Assembly: GCF_000276665.1 (NCBI RefSeq)
Contig: NW_004955476.1
Span: 7,723,298-7,787,297 of the forward strand
Direction of reading: 5' to 3'
Source: Chinchilla lanigera
Taxonomy: Eukaryota; Chordata; Mammalia; Rodentia; Chinchillidae
Length of the DNA stretch: 64,000 nucleotides
The position numbers and the translations under genes were made by a program. Positions 47,457 to 58,992 of this stretch are shown here, piece by piece; position 1 is the first letter of the stretch, and each line of letters opens with the position of its first letter. The notes beneath the pieces are model-generated. The model searched no databases, was not told the origin of the DNA, and saw only the letters and a list, made by a program, of their open reading frames with translations.

Positions 47457-47524
47457 CAGGATTCCATTAAGAAGTCCAGCACGCTATCCATTGCGCCACG
47501 GAGCCACTTCAGGATTTCATTAAG
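47457..47524 (-). pseudogene. tRNA-Arg(TCT) 5'-half retropseudogene with flanking direct repeats
   Basis: The minus strand from 47505 reads the first half of tRNA-Arg-TCT: acceptor strand 'ggctccg', 'tg', the D arm with box A ('tggcgcaatggatagcg'), then anticodon-stem sequence up to 'ggacttct', where it stops in the anticodon loop. No T arm or 3' half follows. The insert is bracketed by 15-bp direct repeats with one mismatch (47457-47471 and 47510-47524, 'caggatt[c/t]cattaag'). They include a TT/AA step compatible with L1 endonuclease. Five extra bases precede the tRNA start. It cannot fold into or function as a tRNA. Confidence 0.8.
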
Positions 47525-47774
47525 ATTCCACCCTTGAACAAATCCTTCTTAAAAGCAGCATTCTTGTTTGCACTAACCTACCCACTCTATGTGTTCTGGT
47601 ACCAGACCTGCATCACATGCTTCCGGACATCTCTGGACAGTATAACAATGCCACACACACAGTAAACTTTCAGTGAAGGTTGAATACATGAAGGGATGGA
47701 TTTGTGGGTGCAGGGAAAAATGAAAGCCATTGCTTGATTTAAAGCATTTGCAGGATAAGGAAATTGTGGATATA

Positions 47775-47960
47775 TTATTTACCTGTTTATTCATCGAATA
47801 TATGCAAATCACCTAACATGTGCCAGGCAACAGGGTAACTACTAGGAAAACAGCAGTAAACAAGAACGATCATCTCAGTCCCATGAAGCTTCAGTAGAAG
47901 TGCAGCCAGTCCTGAGTGAATAGCATTGTCGTAGGGACCCTTAGGAATCTGGGAGACAGT
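47775..47960 (-). repeat. L2 3'-end fragment
   Basis: 'gtttattcatcgaatatatgcaaatcacctaacatgtgccaggcaacagg', 'aaaacagcagtaaacaagaacgatcatctcagtcccatgaagctt' matches reverse L2 ('ttattcaacaaatatttattgagcacctactatgtgccaggcac...acagcagtgaacaa...ccctcatggagctta'). Confidence 0.75.
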
Positions 47961-50900
47961 GGAGCTCACCAAGTCTGACGATCAAGGACGACTTCCTCCC
48001 CTGGTTATGTTTTAAGCTGAGCCCTTTCAGGATGAGAAAATTTTAAGATAAGGAAAAATTAAGAACCAGAAAGGTCCCCTCAGAGAATGAAAAGAATTCC
48101 TAGTGGATGGTCAAGATAAGAATGATTCAAGCTTGAGAAGAGCTTGGAAATCATTTCTGGAATTGTGTAGCTGATTTCAGGATAAATGAAAACTCTATGA
48201 ATGCATGAGCACAGGCGAGTTGTATAGCAATACCTATGTGAAAGGTAGATACACGCAAAAGTGCATATTGCCTCAAGAGTCACTGTGAAAAGTTCATGAA
48301 AAGAAGTTGCACCTTGAAGAATGAATGTAAATTTTCCATCCCAAAATGTGTACGTTCATTGATGTGGTAACAAGTCCATGCATAGCAGGCTGTGAGCTTT
48401 GAGGTGCTGTCATTCTGGTTGCATATCAGTGCTAGGCTGAAAGTGCTAGAAATAAACCAGGAAAGGTCCCAGCTTCTATTTAGAAACATCTATATTTGCC
48501 ATGTTAAGAAATCTCCATTTTTTCTTGTCATCAGAGGAGAATCTTTTCAGTGCTATTATCCTTCAGGCAGTTCCAGAACTTTGAAGCTGGAGAACAATGC
48601 ACATAGCCTTGGAATATCATTTTTATTGTAGTTGTAAAGGCCACCAAAGTAATTTACCTAAAAAATTTCAGATTACGATATTGCAGTACTCCTTGAAATT
48701 TCTAATAACGTAGATCACGAAGTTACTGACCTTCAAAGGACCACATTTGACGTTAGTAGTTCTAAAAAAGCCCTTTGTTTCATAGATTTATTACATAATA
48801 CATTTTCTTTTATTCACACCTTAGAAGATCACTGTTGTTTTATAGGCAGCTGCCCTTTCCTTTTACAAGAGAAGTAGCATTTTACTGACGTTCATTGTTG
48901 AGAAAATAAGTATTATCACTCTGTCAATGGCCTATTTTAACCAAGTTCCTTGGGTAGTGATCAGACACAGGCCAAATGAAAAGGACTAAAAGAATTTGAA
49001 AGAAATCTGCTTAATAGTACAGAGAAAGCAAGAAAAGTCAGTGTTCTGACTCTTTATTGTTTTAGCATTAAATAATGAAATGGTTCGCTTTTTGAAAATT
49101 CTATAATGCTAAAGAGCATATTATAATATCACATGCTAATTCACCCAGGAACATGAAAACTATATTGATCCAAGTTTAATTTTCTTAACCTGAAAATTTT
49201 ATAATGCATCTTTGCAAATCTAATTTCTTACAGACATCTGTGATAAAAATAGCCACTCAAGAATAAAAGTTTGCCTTTAGGAATTTTTTTTCTGCCTGAA
49301 GACCCAGGTGCCTATACTTGTTTGTCCTTTCATATCTTCATTTAGGTATCACATTTGATCAGTCCCTCCTCATCCTCATTTATACCACTCAGAAAATTTT
49401 AAAATCTAGATTCGTGATTCCTAGATAACAAACTGCTATAATGAATAAACAAATGCTTAAATACAATTAATTTAAGCAGAAGTTTATGATGATCATATTT
49501 TGATTTCAGAAAGGCAGTTCTGATTAAAGTGATTTAGGGTAAGAATATACAGTGAACACAATTATAGGTACATGAGTCCTCGGCAGTGCCTTTAATGATA
49601 TCTGAGCAAAGATTTGCTAACTATCAATATATGCTGCATAACTGTTAGATTCATCAGCATGAATCTCAGGAAGAGTTCATAGAACATGAATCATTGAGAC
49701 CTAAGAAGAGTTTCTTCACTTAAAGGAAATACTACAAGCCAAGCATGGGAGGAGTAGGCCAGGAATACACTCTAAGGAATATTAGTAAGAAAATTCAGTA
49801 GAGAAAGTAGATATAAGGTCAAATTTTATTAAAGTGACAAGGACAGAAGTGTATTCAGTGGAATTGTTAATTAGAAGTCTATCTTTGGCTTTCTCTGAAC
49901 TATATCTTGAGATAAGGACTTGAGTTGCAGGTAGATTATCAGAAAATAACCACAAGAAGATAGGGAGAAAGTGCGGAGAAAGACTTATGTGATACAAGTC
50001 CAGGGAAAGAAAAAAGGTCAATAAAAGTTACTGCTCTGGCCCTTCACTGCTGGAAGCCCACCGAGGATGCGGAAAGTAAGGGTTTGGACATGGTTTCAGC
50101 CAAGGATGGGTGCTGCCCCTGCAGACACTGAAGGCTACTCCTGAGAGTGGGCTGCTAACTGGAGTTAAGACTAAACAGCAGTGACCTCGCGGAGACTGCC
50201 CTGAGGCAGAAAGCTGCCAGACTTGACCTGCACTGGCTATGGGCGTGTCTTAAATTAAGTGTGGGCCAAAAGCAGGTTGGGGGGACAGAGAAGCATCTGC
50301 TGTGAACTTCAGGGGTAAGTTTAGGGGAAGAAGTAGGGACCTGAACCAAAGCTAAGCAAAGGCTTCATTGCCAAGAAGTGAGGACGTTAAGGGATCTGGG
50401 GGTGATGTTATAGTTGACCAGCTTGTGCCTGGTCCTGGAGGGATGGGCGTGACCAGAGAAAGGTATTTCACCACTGTTGGAAGGGAGGAGACATAATATT
50501 GCGGCTTCATGCAAACCCATAGATATTTGAGTTAGGATTGTTTCCAGAACTTAGGCCAGGGAGGGTGGAACAAGAATTTACAGAGTTTGAGAATAAGAGA
50601 GTAAGTTTGGTGAAGAGTTTTTATGAACTTGTCTACAGGCACTCATTCATTTACTAAAATTAGCTTTGAATGATTATTGGTCAATTCTTAGCCAATTCAG
50701 AACGCTGTGGTGAATAGTACAGCTGGGGTCTCTCACTCATGGAGCGCAATGCATAGTCTAGGAGATCAGCAAGTTGCTGAAACTGCATTCATGTAAAATC
50801 CATGTATAATTTTGACCTTGACTTCAAAGGACACTGCAGTGTGCTGTGAGAACAGATATCTAGCTGAGCTCATGTGGTTTTTGTTGCCAATAACATCACC

Positions 50901-51709
50901 ACCGAAGAGGGAAATTTTCACAATAAAATGACAAGCAATAAAACTTCACCGGTATTGATAAGATTGTATTTTTAAAAGTTTAGTCTGATGTTATTATTAC
51001 TATTCTGTAAGCTTTACCTCTAAAATGATTACAGTTGAATGTATCCCATATCAAATGATTGAAAAAACAGAACACTATGAGAAAAATAGAGAAAAAAATC
51101 TGCAAATATTCCCAAATGATAGAAAATGTTAGGGAAAGTAGTTGAGACAAAATCAATAAAGGTGGTCCAAACATATACAATGGAAATATTTTGCAAATAG
51201 AAAAAAGAGAGGATGGTAAAGAAAAATAAACACAGTAAAACTACCTCACAAAAATTCCTGCAACTGGGAAAAAATGAGAACACAAAGTACTAAAAGACAT
51301 AGATGGCTACAAAGGGTAAAATGAAAGCGTAAGCTGATCTTGTAAAATTTAAGGGCACTATGAGAAGGAAGAAGCCCTACTAAGGATCTAGAGCAAAGGG
51401 AAGTAAGCAAGTGATGATTACATCTGATGGAACAAGAATCAGATTAACCCTGAAATTCTCATTAACAAAACTGAATTCCGACATGGCAGTCCCATTCTGA
51501 GTGAAAATACCTTTGATGTGGAAACTAATAGGACACAGACTTTCAATCCAAGTGGTGTGCAAAGTAAAATTATCTACATTCCACACTTATTTTAGCTGAA
51601 GATATGTTTAGACATACTAAAAAGAATTCTCATAAAATGAAATAGTATTAAAACAGCAGTTGTCCAAATAAGCAAAAGTCCACCCCCAGCCAGCTTGGGT
51701 AACTCAACA

Positions 51710-51710
<1 letters not shown>
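47961..51710. other. Long, mostly unassigned stretch
   Basis: No gene recognised over about 3.7 kb. 49320-49400 has weak L2-like text ('ttaggtatcacatttgatcagtccctcctcatcc'). 50930-51400 is A-rich and possibly L1-derived without diagnostic motifs. 50040-50470 is GC-richer. Short frames have no visible domains. Confidence 0.3.
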
Positions 51711-51712
<2 letters not shown>

Positions 51713-51747
<35 letters not shown>

Positions 51748-51817
51748 TACCAGGAATCAAACTTCGGACCTTGTGCTTGCCAGGCAGGTGCTGTGCCTCT
51801 GAGCTATCTCCCAGCCC
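51713..51817 (-). repeat. ID-type SINE with long poly(T)/(A) tail
   Basis: A run of about 33 T residues (the tail, complemented) is followed by 'gtaccaggaatcaaacttcgg', 'tgccaggcaggtgctgtgcc' and 'gagctatctcccagccc'. These are the complement of the ID B box, spacer and A box. The target duplication is unclear. Confidence 0.88.
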
Positions 51818-51871
51818 TTCCTCACCTATTTTTTACTCTCTCACTCTTTTTTTCTGGCTTCAGTTCTCTAG

Positions 51872-52075
51872 TGCTATGCTTTGGATGTGATTTGGCTATG
51901 GTCTTGTAAGTGTTCTTCTGTGGAAAGATGTTCCCTGCTGTGATGTTGAAGAGGACAGAAACTAAATTTACTACGTGTTTGGGAGTGAAGCCTCTGGCAG
52001 TGAATGGGGATAAATAAAGTCATCAGGGTGGAGCCCGCCACTCAACGCTGGTGACTATGGGAAGAGAGAGATCAA
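51872..52075 (+). repeat. MaLR-type LTR, 5' part
   Basis: It begins 'tgctatgctttggatgtgatttggc', the usual MaLR LTR start ('tg[a/c]tatggtttggatgtg'). It continues through 'aagtgttcttctgtgg', 'gggagtgaagcctctggcagtgaatgggga' and 'catcagggtggagccc'. The 3' part of the LTR is not recognisable. Confidence 0.6.
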
Positions 52076-52139
52076 TTACTGGCCACCACCTATGGGTCCG
52101 AACCCTGAGGAAGGACACTTCTGGGAACTGTCCACCCTG

Positions 52140-53240
52140 GATTTTGTGTGAACATTCCTTATAGAGTGAGAAGTGATTGGGCATTGAGTCCATAGCTGGT
52201 TTATTTATCCTCTCAGTAAATTTTTAAACTGTTAGGTTTTGCCAGTTTTGCCTTTAAGGAACAATGCCTCTGTGAAATCGCTTGTGTATGTTTTTGGGTT
52301 CACGTCTGTACCATGTGCAGTGGCCTCTAAGGTGGAATTACTGGGTGGACAGCGCATGTAGATGTTCAATATCACAAATTCAGCTTTACCAGTTTATAAG
52401 TATGCTTGTGTGTGTGTGCAGTTACAGGGAACTAACTTGGGACCTTGCACATGCCAGGTCAGCGTCCTGTTTCTGAGCTCATGTGCCTAGCTCTGAGTTT
52501 CACCCTTTTGTGGTCTCATCAACATCACAGGCATGCCCAACCTCCCTCGAAATTCTGCCGCCAGACGTTTTAGACATTACCAATTACTAATGTATCTGAT
52601 CATATTTTGGTAAAATCATTGCTTATTGTGTCAGCATCCATAAAATATATTGACATGCATTTGACATGAATTTCTTTCAATCTACAAGTCCTTTTAAGGA
52701 GAATCATTATATTCAGTTAACTGTTACAAAGAGGTAATTACTCTCTTTATATGGGTTGTCTTTATTGTTACTGCTCTGAAGTTTTATACTTTCCCAACGA
52801 AGTTCTTGTGTATGATTTGTTACATTCATTCACATATACCTCTTTCTCACTCTGTTGTATTCATTCATGCTGTCTTCTTTTGCGTTTTTCTGAAATTATA
52901 CTCTTTTGTTTCTGTATAGAAATATAATTGACTTTAGGTAATGATCTTATGACCCCAAACTTCACTAAACTCACTGATTCTGGACTCTGCCCTTTCGAAG
53001 TGTGCAGCCAAGTGTGAACAACTCTGAATATAAGTTTTTTGAAATTTTAATGTTTTATACTTCATTTTTGCATTTTTGTGTCATTTAGTTCCTATATGGT
53101 ATCATGTTAAATAAAAGTAGTAAAATTTGGCATTTTTAATTGATCTGGATTTTTAAATAGTTTTTAATTGCTTTTTGTCAATAAACATTATTTTACTGTA
53201 CAATTCTCTAGATGCCATTGGGTGGATCTTATTTTATTGT
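52140..53240 (-). mobile_element. L1/HAL1-like element, reverse orientation, 3' portion
   Basis: Antisense landmarks: 'gtggaattactgggtggacag' near 52333; 'ctttaccag' near 52384; 'ttgtctttattgttactgc' near 52757; 'ttctgtatagaaatataattgactttaggtaatgatcttatgaccccaaacttcactaaactcactga' near 52910-52977. These give the order 3'UTR to mid-ORF2. An old SINE (52410-52495) and the B1 at 53268 interrupt it. It appears to continue at 53410-54560. Confidence 0.7.
52410..52495 (-). repeat. ID-like SINE nested in L1
   Basis: 'agggaactaacttgggaccttgcacatgccaggtcagcgtcctgtttctgagctcatgtgcctagc' is the complement of an ID body (B box 'ggtcccaagttagttccc', spacer, A box). Diverged. Confidence 0.6.
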
Positions 53241-53405
53241 GTGTTTTTGTTTTTGTTTTTGTTTTTGAGACAAGGTCTCACTATGCAGTTCAGGCTGGCC
53301 CTGAGCTCACTTTGTAGCCCAGGCTGGTCTTGAACTTGCAGTAATCCTCCTGCCTCAGCCTCCTGAGTGCTGGGATTAACAGGTGTGCACCACCACGCCC
53401 GGCTC
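53237..53405 (-). repeat. B1 SINE with (TTTTTG)n tail
   Basis: On the minus strand: 'gccgggcgtggtggtgcacacctgttaatcccagcactcaggaggctgaggcaggaggatt', then 'agttcaagaccagcctgggctac', then a second 'gccagcctgaactgcatagtgagacc'. The repeated 'ccagcctg' segment is the internal 29-bp duplication diagnostic of B1. The A-rich tail is a (CAAAAA)n run. Confidence 0.95.
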
Positions 53406-53463
53406 TGTGTGTTGTTTTATAAATATGATTATAGTGTTTTATAATTCTAAGTAGTGTTATGGG

Positions 53464-53465
<2 letters not shown>

Positions 53466-53500
<35 letters not shown>
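53466..53500. repeat. (CA)n microsatellite
   Basis: About 17 uninterrupted CA units inside the reverse L1. Confidence 0.97.
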
Positions 53501-53505
<5 letters not shown>

Positions 53506-53787
53506 TTTTTCTCTTTAATTATTTCAGCAGACCTAGGGATAGGCACTCATTTGCTGAAGACTTTTTATTAAAATGGATTTGCTGTTTTATTTAAATCTCT
53601 GTTATCTCTTTTGAAAACTATATACTTTTTTCACTTTTATCTATTAGTATATCAAACTGCATTTACAGATTTTTTTAGGTAGAAGTATTTTTGCAATAAA
53701 TTAACTTATTTGGTCCAGAAATATTATCTTTTTTACATTGTTAGACTTGGTCTGCTAATATTTTATTTATTCTTTTCCACCTAGTTT

Positions 53788-53906
53788 TTTGTTGTTGTTG
53801 TTTTTTCTGTTTTTTTTTTTTTTGTTCTTCTTCTGGTACCAGGAATCAAACACAACCTTGCGCTTGCCAAGCAGGCACTTTGCCGGTGAGCTAAATCCCC
53901 AGCCCC
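53788..53906 (-). repeat. ID-type SINE with target duplication
   Basis: T-rich tail with GTT units, then 'ggtaccaggaatcaaac', 'ttgcgcttgccaagcaggc' and 'gagctaaatccccagcccc'. Flanking repeats 'ttttccacctagttt' (53773-53787) and 'ttttccaacgagttt' (53907-53921) match at 13 of 15 positions. Confidence 0.88.
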
Positions 53907-54560
53907 TTTTCCAACGAGTTTATGAGAATGTTTGTGTTGTAATTGCATTATAATTTCTTTTCTGGTTTGTATTAAACACATAGCAGACTCACATTGCAAG
54001 TTGAGAACGTTTCTTTTTACCCTTAACTTATGGAGAAATTTGTAAAATATTGGAATTATCTGGTAACTATTTGTTAGAAATTCCTAAAGATCTGTGCATT
54101 TTCCATTGTAGATTCAACTACATGGATAATTGTAGGACTATAGATTTTCTATTTCTTCTTAAGTCAGTTCTTTAAATTATATTTCCTAGGAATTGGTTTA
54201 TTTCATCTACCTGTTTATACTTGCTGGTATAAACTTGTTTATGATATCTTCCCTTTATATTTTAAGGTCTTTTATATCCCTTCTTTCTTTTCATTCCTAG
54301 TATTATTTACGTTACTTCTCTTTTTCTTGAAAAAACTTGCCAAAGAGTTTAGTGTTTTTCTAACATCAACTTTTTGCCTTTTCAATTTTCTCATTACATG
54401 TTCATTTCTCTTTTAATCTTATACTTATTTACTCCTATACTTATTTTTGTACATACATTTCATTTAATATTACTTCATTCTGTTTCTCTTGTTTATTATT
54501 TCTCCAGGAAATTGCTCTGGTAGTTTATTTCCGGGGGAATTATTAGTATTTATTTACATG

Positions 54561-56474
54561 GGTATGTTTTGAGTTCACAGTTATGATGACTCTGAGAATT
54601 CCTTTCTTTGAGGTTTGGGCTCAGAGAGCATTCCTTTGATATAGATGTTTTATGTGCTCCTGTCTGGCATCTGAGCTGCCCCATTAAATTGAAATCCAGG
54701 TTTTTGGCTCTGAAACCACAGGATTAGTGCAAAGTTAGATTCCCAAGCTGAATTTAGAACAGTTAGTGAACACAAGTTCATCGAGAGGCCTTGAGTTTTT
54801 ATATCAAGAATTGGAATGAGGACCAATCGTTTTCCTTGTTGGTTGCATCTAGGCATTTTTGCATTTTTTTTTTTTTTAACATTTTTCTTTCTGGGAGGAT
54901 ACAGCCCTTTCTATGGGACACTGCTCACCTATCTCTCAAGCTCTCTGCGACTGCCCCCTGGGCAAGTGTCCGCCCTGTGCTGCCTTAACTGTAGCTCTCC
55001 TGTTCCTAGATACCCGTTGTTATTCTTGTTTCCTGAAAACTTCCCGTTAGAATGTTTTAAATATCCCTTACTTCATATAATGAGACATTTGGGATTCTTT
55101 TAGGATTTCTACCATGACATGTTGCCAGGGCCAGAAACTGCAGCCATGTGCTGTAATTTCTAAGACCAACCCCTCCCACCCCTCCATCCCCTTTTTTATT
55201 TCTGAGGCATTTTTGTTTTCCCAGAAAGCTTTTTCTTGATTCCTTGTCACACTGTATTTTTGCACTACTCCAAAAATCCTCGTTATAATTTTGTATTTAC
55301 TTCTAGGCTTGGCTTCTAAATGATCACTTGTTCCTCCTCTTAGGGTGGTTATCTTGTTATTCTTTGGAGTTTTCCTCTTTTATGCAACTAGATTTCTTAG
55401 GTGTCTTGAAGTCTTTAGTTTGCTTCGTATATTTATGAATGCAGGACTAGATTAATCAACATAGTTGGCTTGGATGATCCTGCTTTTGGGGAATATAAAT
55501 CTTTCTTCAAATATCGTCCTGTGTAAGAGGGAAGGAAATTTATTTTGCTCAAGGGAAACTATCTCAAAGTAGTATTCATTTTGCACTAAACATTTCATAA
55601 TGTGAAACATAGTAATTTTCATTCATAAGTGAGGTTTGCTTCTAATGTCCTTACCTCAGAAACTCTTTGCATTGTGTTTTGAGTGCTTTGAGGGTTACTG
55701 GTAGGTGCTGTTACCTAAACCCCATGGTTATAATATATGCAGCTTCAAAATTAATTCCTCTGCTATTTACCCAATTTCCTATCTCTAACCCATACCACCC
55801 AATATGAAGTTGGAATCAGGATTTTACTTGGAAGAGCCACCTTTGTTGAGGTCTCTGAACTGGAGTATATTCCAGTCTTTCATATGGTTGCCACACCTTA
55901 TTCCAGTCTCAATGGTCATGATTTTCTTCTCCAGTTTATTCCTACCCACTGTCTTACCTTTGAAATTTGGGGAGGAACGGATGGGGTCAATATAAATGCT
56001 CAGTGCCCCATAATGAATAGAGCATTTGATGACCTTGTGAATACAATTTGATATTTTTTTCTCCTAGAAGCAATTATCTTCAGAACATAATTTTTAAAAG
56101 AATAATTTTGATGAATTCTTAAAACATTTTAAAACTAATATCTAAAGATACTACAGAAGATTAATTACACAGAATGATGAGAATTCATAATACTTTTGGA
56201 AAATAAAGTCCAACATGAAATGCCATATATAACACGTAATTAATCAGAAGAGAAATCCATTCCTTAATTAATGTTTTATCTATTTATTACCCCATTGTTT
56301 TTATTGTATTTGTTGTTGGATTGTAGCTTAAAAAACTGCCTAAACGTTCACCTCCATTGAGATGTAAAACCAGAGGGTTAAAGTGACTTTTTAAATTTTT
56401 GTCATAATGAGGTTAGGCATGTATTTCAGCTGAGACTTTCTTTTATAAAATCATATTAACCTTCCTCAGCAGGT
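54561..56474. other. Unassigned sequence
   Basis: No gene or diagnostic repeat recognised. 54880-55020 is GC-richer. A 95-codon frame (54816-55103) runs through a poly(T) run and is likely an artefact. Confidence 0.3.
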
Positions 56475-56595
56475 ACTCTTTACTTGGGAGATAGCACAGA
56501 ATAATTAGGTAGCCTACTTTTAAATCCCAGCTCTGCTGCCTAGAAGAATGTACAGGCTCTCAGCTTCCTCATTTGTAGAATAATACAGCAGAATT
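56475..56595 (+). repeat. MIR SINE
   Basis: 'gggagatagcacagaataattaggtagcctacttttaaatcccagctctgctgcctagaag' then 'ctctcagcttcctcatttgtagaataat' is the full MIR order from the tRNA-like head through 'aaatcccagctctgcc' to 'cagtttcctcatctgtaaaat'. Confidence 0.8.
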
Positions 56596-56814
56596 CTGTG
56601 TTTCTTGGGAATTAGTTTCTTTAAATACAAATGGTAGAAACCACACCTAGCCAAAATTATCCTTAAACATTTCTTACATCTCTGTTCTGCACAGACACCT
56701 GTGCCTTAGCAAATCCGTTGGCTTGGGGGTGGGTCACTGCTTCTTCATTTGAACTGCAGATCAAAAAATTGATTTATGCTTAAAGATACAATGGCATAAC
56801 ACATGTATCCTGCT

Positions 56815-57210
56815 TTAGTCACTGTCCCCTGGGAGACCACGCCCAACACTCACAACCTGAAGGAAGAGAGGGTTATTGGGATAAGAGGTCCGTGTGCTCG
56901 TGTGCTCGGTCCAAATTAACCTGGCTCCCATGAAAGAACTGCGCAGTGCAAGGGACTGGCTGGGGAAAGCTGCTCCAACTACCGCAGCAGGAAGCAGAGC
57001 GAGGGCGGAGGAGCACAGGACAAGAAGCTGCCCTTCCAGGTCACACCTGCAGGGACCACCTCCAACCGGGCCCTGGCTCCTGAGAGCGCGTGCCTGTGCC
57101 GAGCTCGTCAGCGGAAGAATCCCAGGTGTGTGTCACCCTGCCGAGGCCCAATCACCTTACACATGCGTGAGACTTTCGGGGGCATCTGAAATCTAACATA
57201 CAACACGTAC
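56815..57210 (-). repeat. MaLR/ERVL-type LTR, CpG-rich
   Basis: The plus strand reads from 'ctttagtcactgtcccctgggagacc' to 'ccgaggcccaatcaccttacac...gagactttcgggggcatctgaaatctaacata'. This is the antisense MaLR ending ('cccaatcacctt...tgagatttgggcggggaca...ccaaac'). It has many CpGs (about 56890-57180), unusual for an old repeat. The 100-codon frame at 56894-57196 lies inside and is not a gene. Confidence 0.55.
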
Positions 57211-57910
57211 TTTGAAAGCACATACTTGCTGGAAATGTAGCTAGGACCCCGTTCATCCCCTAGTAACAAGAAGAAAAACAAAGAAGGAGTTTACTTAATA
57301 TTCAGGCATCATTGCTAGGAGATGAGGAAGGAAAATGAAATTAAACAAGGGCAACATATGGTATTTAAGTGTGCATGTCCTGCTCCTTTTGGGACAAGTG
57401 TTCACTGGGTGGAATAAGGGCAGAAGGCTTTACATTTACCTTGTTCCTTTTTTCTACTTTTCCTTTTCCTTCTGTTGAGTACAAATGTGTATGATATGGC
57501 TACTTTGCACCTACTTTATTGTGTCCTTAGGATTAAAGAGATGTGTGATGTGTCCAACTTACAAATTTGAGGTACTGAGTGCTTAGTAAATGCTGATTTT
57601 CCTTACTGATACCAATATTTTTAACTGTTCACTGAAACAGAATGTTGAATATAAATTTACTAATTCACATAATTATATTCCTTCACCATAACATACTTCA
57701 GCACTGCATTTATGAACATGGGTTTCCTAAAACATAAATGCTCTTCCATTTTGTAGGCAAAGAATATTATATTTACAGGTAATGAAGGATATGTATATAT
57801 ATTCCTGCAGACTCCATTTGAATCAACATTCTTGAATCCTGCTATGATGAATGGTCGAAGAGAATTCCATGTTTGATTTGCTACTAAAGTAGAGGTCCAC
57901 CATTGTGATC
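57211..57910. other. Unassigned AT-rich sequence
   Basis: No gene or repeat recognised. Confidence 0.35.
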
Positions 57911-57914
57911 ACAA

Positions 57915-58060
57915 TTAGCCAGACTGCCTGCATTTACCTTCTGGCTCTACTGCTTGCTGGGTTGATAATATTATACAACTCTCTGTATTTCCATTATTCA
58001 TCTTTAAATTTACAATAATGACAATTAAGCTAAATGTCACAAGATAACTGTGAGGAGGAT
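57915..58060 (+). repeat. MIR SINE
   Basis: 'agccagactgcctgcatttaccttctggctctactgcttgctggg' matches MIR 'gccagactgcctgggttcaaatcctggctctgccacttact'. It continues to 'gataactgtgaggagg', the MIR 3' part ('gggttgttgtgaggattaa'). Confidence 0.75.
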
Positions 58061-58119
58061 TCTGTATGTACACAGGGCAGAGCCTTGCGGCTGTTTCGCT
58101 GATGTCTCAATATTAATCA

Positions 58120-58285
58120 CTCCCTTTATCTCATTTAATTCCTTCTTAATCCTATGAGTCAGGCGCTAATATCTTCATTTGTCAGATAGGAGAAATGAGG
58201 TTTCTGAGAAGTTTCAGGCATTGCACAAAGGTCACAAAATTAGAAAATTTTGGAGATGGGATTTTAACTTGGCAATTGGATCACG
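58120..58285 (-). repeat. MIR SINE, reverse
   Basis: 'ttaatcctatgagtcaggcgctaatatcttcatttgtcagataggagaaatgaggtttctgagaag', 'attgcacaaaggtcacaaaatta' follows reverse MIR ('ctatgaggtaggtactattattatccccattttacagatgaggaaactgaggc...ttgcccaaggtcacacagc'). Confidence 0.8.
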
Positions 58286-58789
58286 GCCACCTACCCCGGC
58301 TCCTCATGAGAGTGTCTCTTCCATAAATGTGTGGTGATCTCAGGAACAGATCACTCTGTCCATGCCGAGCAGTAGGGTGAAGAACGGAAGATTGCTTGAC
58401 GGGTGGGGAAAGCTGGCAGTGCTGTCTCCACTCACATCAGAGAAGAGAAAAAATATCGCTGCTATGAGATTATTACCTAAAATATAAAGGGGATTTGTTA
58501 ATATAAGAAATCACTTATCGTGGGTTGGGAGACTGAGGAAAACGCACTGTCTGTCTGGAGCTATTGGTAGGAAATTAAATTTGAGCTGGTTTAGCTTAAC
58601 AGCAAAACTACTGCATAGTTAAAAGCATTTTTCTTTTCTTTTTGGAAAAGTTGAGTTTAGATGATCTCTAAAGCTCTCAGAAACAGCTTCTCTCTAAGAA
58701 AGTGCTCGTGGTGGCTTCTACCTACCCAGAGCCACCAAAACAGACCCAGCCACTCACCTGGGCTAGAGCGTGCACCTGAAAGAATATTA

Positions 58790-58992
58790 GTTCTGTACAA
58801 TCAAGGGAGGGGGAAGGAGACCGAGACCAGGGCCTCACACTGAGCTACATCTCTGGCCCATTTTTTTCTTTAACTTTGAGAAAATATATTTCTAGTTCAC
58901 TAAATTACCCAGGCTGGACTTATATTGGGAATCCTCCTGCCTCAGCCTCCCAGAGTTTGGGAATTGCAGACATGCACCACCATACTCGGTTT
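58790..58992 (-). repeat. B1-ID dimeric SINE, reverse
   Basis: On the plus strand the complement of an ID unit ('gggcctcacactgagctacatctctggccc') is followed by the complement of a B1 ('aaattacccaggctggac', 'aatcctcctgcctcagcctccc', 'gcaccaccatactcgg'). Same arrangement as 25690-25855. Confidence 0.75.

Larger units (their letters stand above)
53410..54560 (-). mobile_element. L1 element, reverse orientation, ORF2 5' portion
   Basis: Antisense landmarks: 'ggtctgctaatattttatttattc' near 53750; 'gtttatgagaatg' after the SINE; 'tcctaggaattggtttatttcatctac' near 54185; 'tgccaaagagtttagtg' and 'aacatcaactttttgcctttt' near 54340-54380. It is probably the same element as 52140-53240. Contains a (CA)n repeat and an ID SINE. 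Confidence 0.65.

Noticed and set aside
47457..47524. Functional tRNA-Arg gene
   Set aside because: The 3' half, T arm and acceptor 3' strand are missing, and the next 60 bases do not supply them after a plausible intron.
56894..57196. 100-codon GC-rich frame as a gene or CpG-island promoter
   Set aside because: It lies within a region matching an antisense MaLR LTR; GC content explains the open frame.
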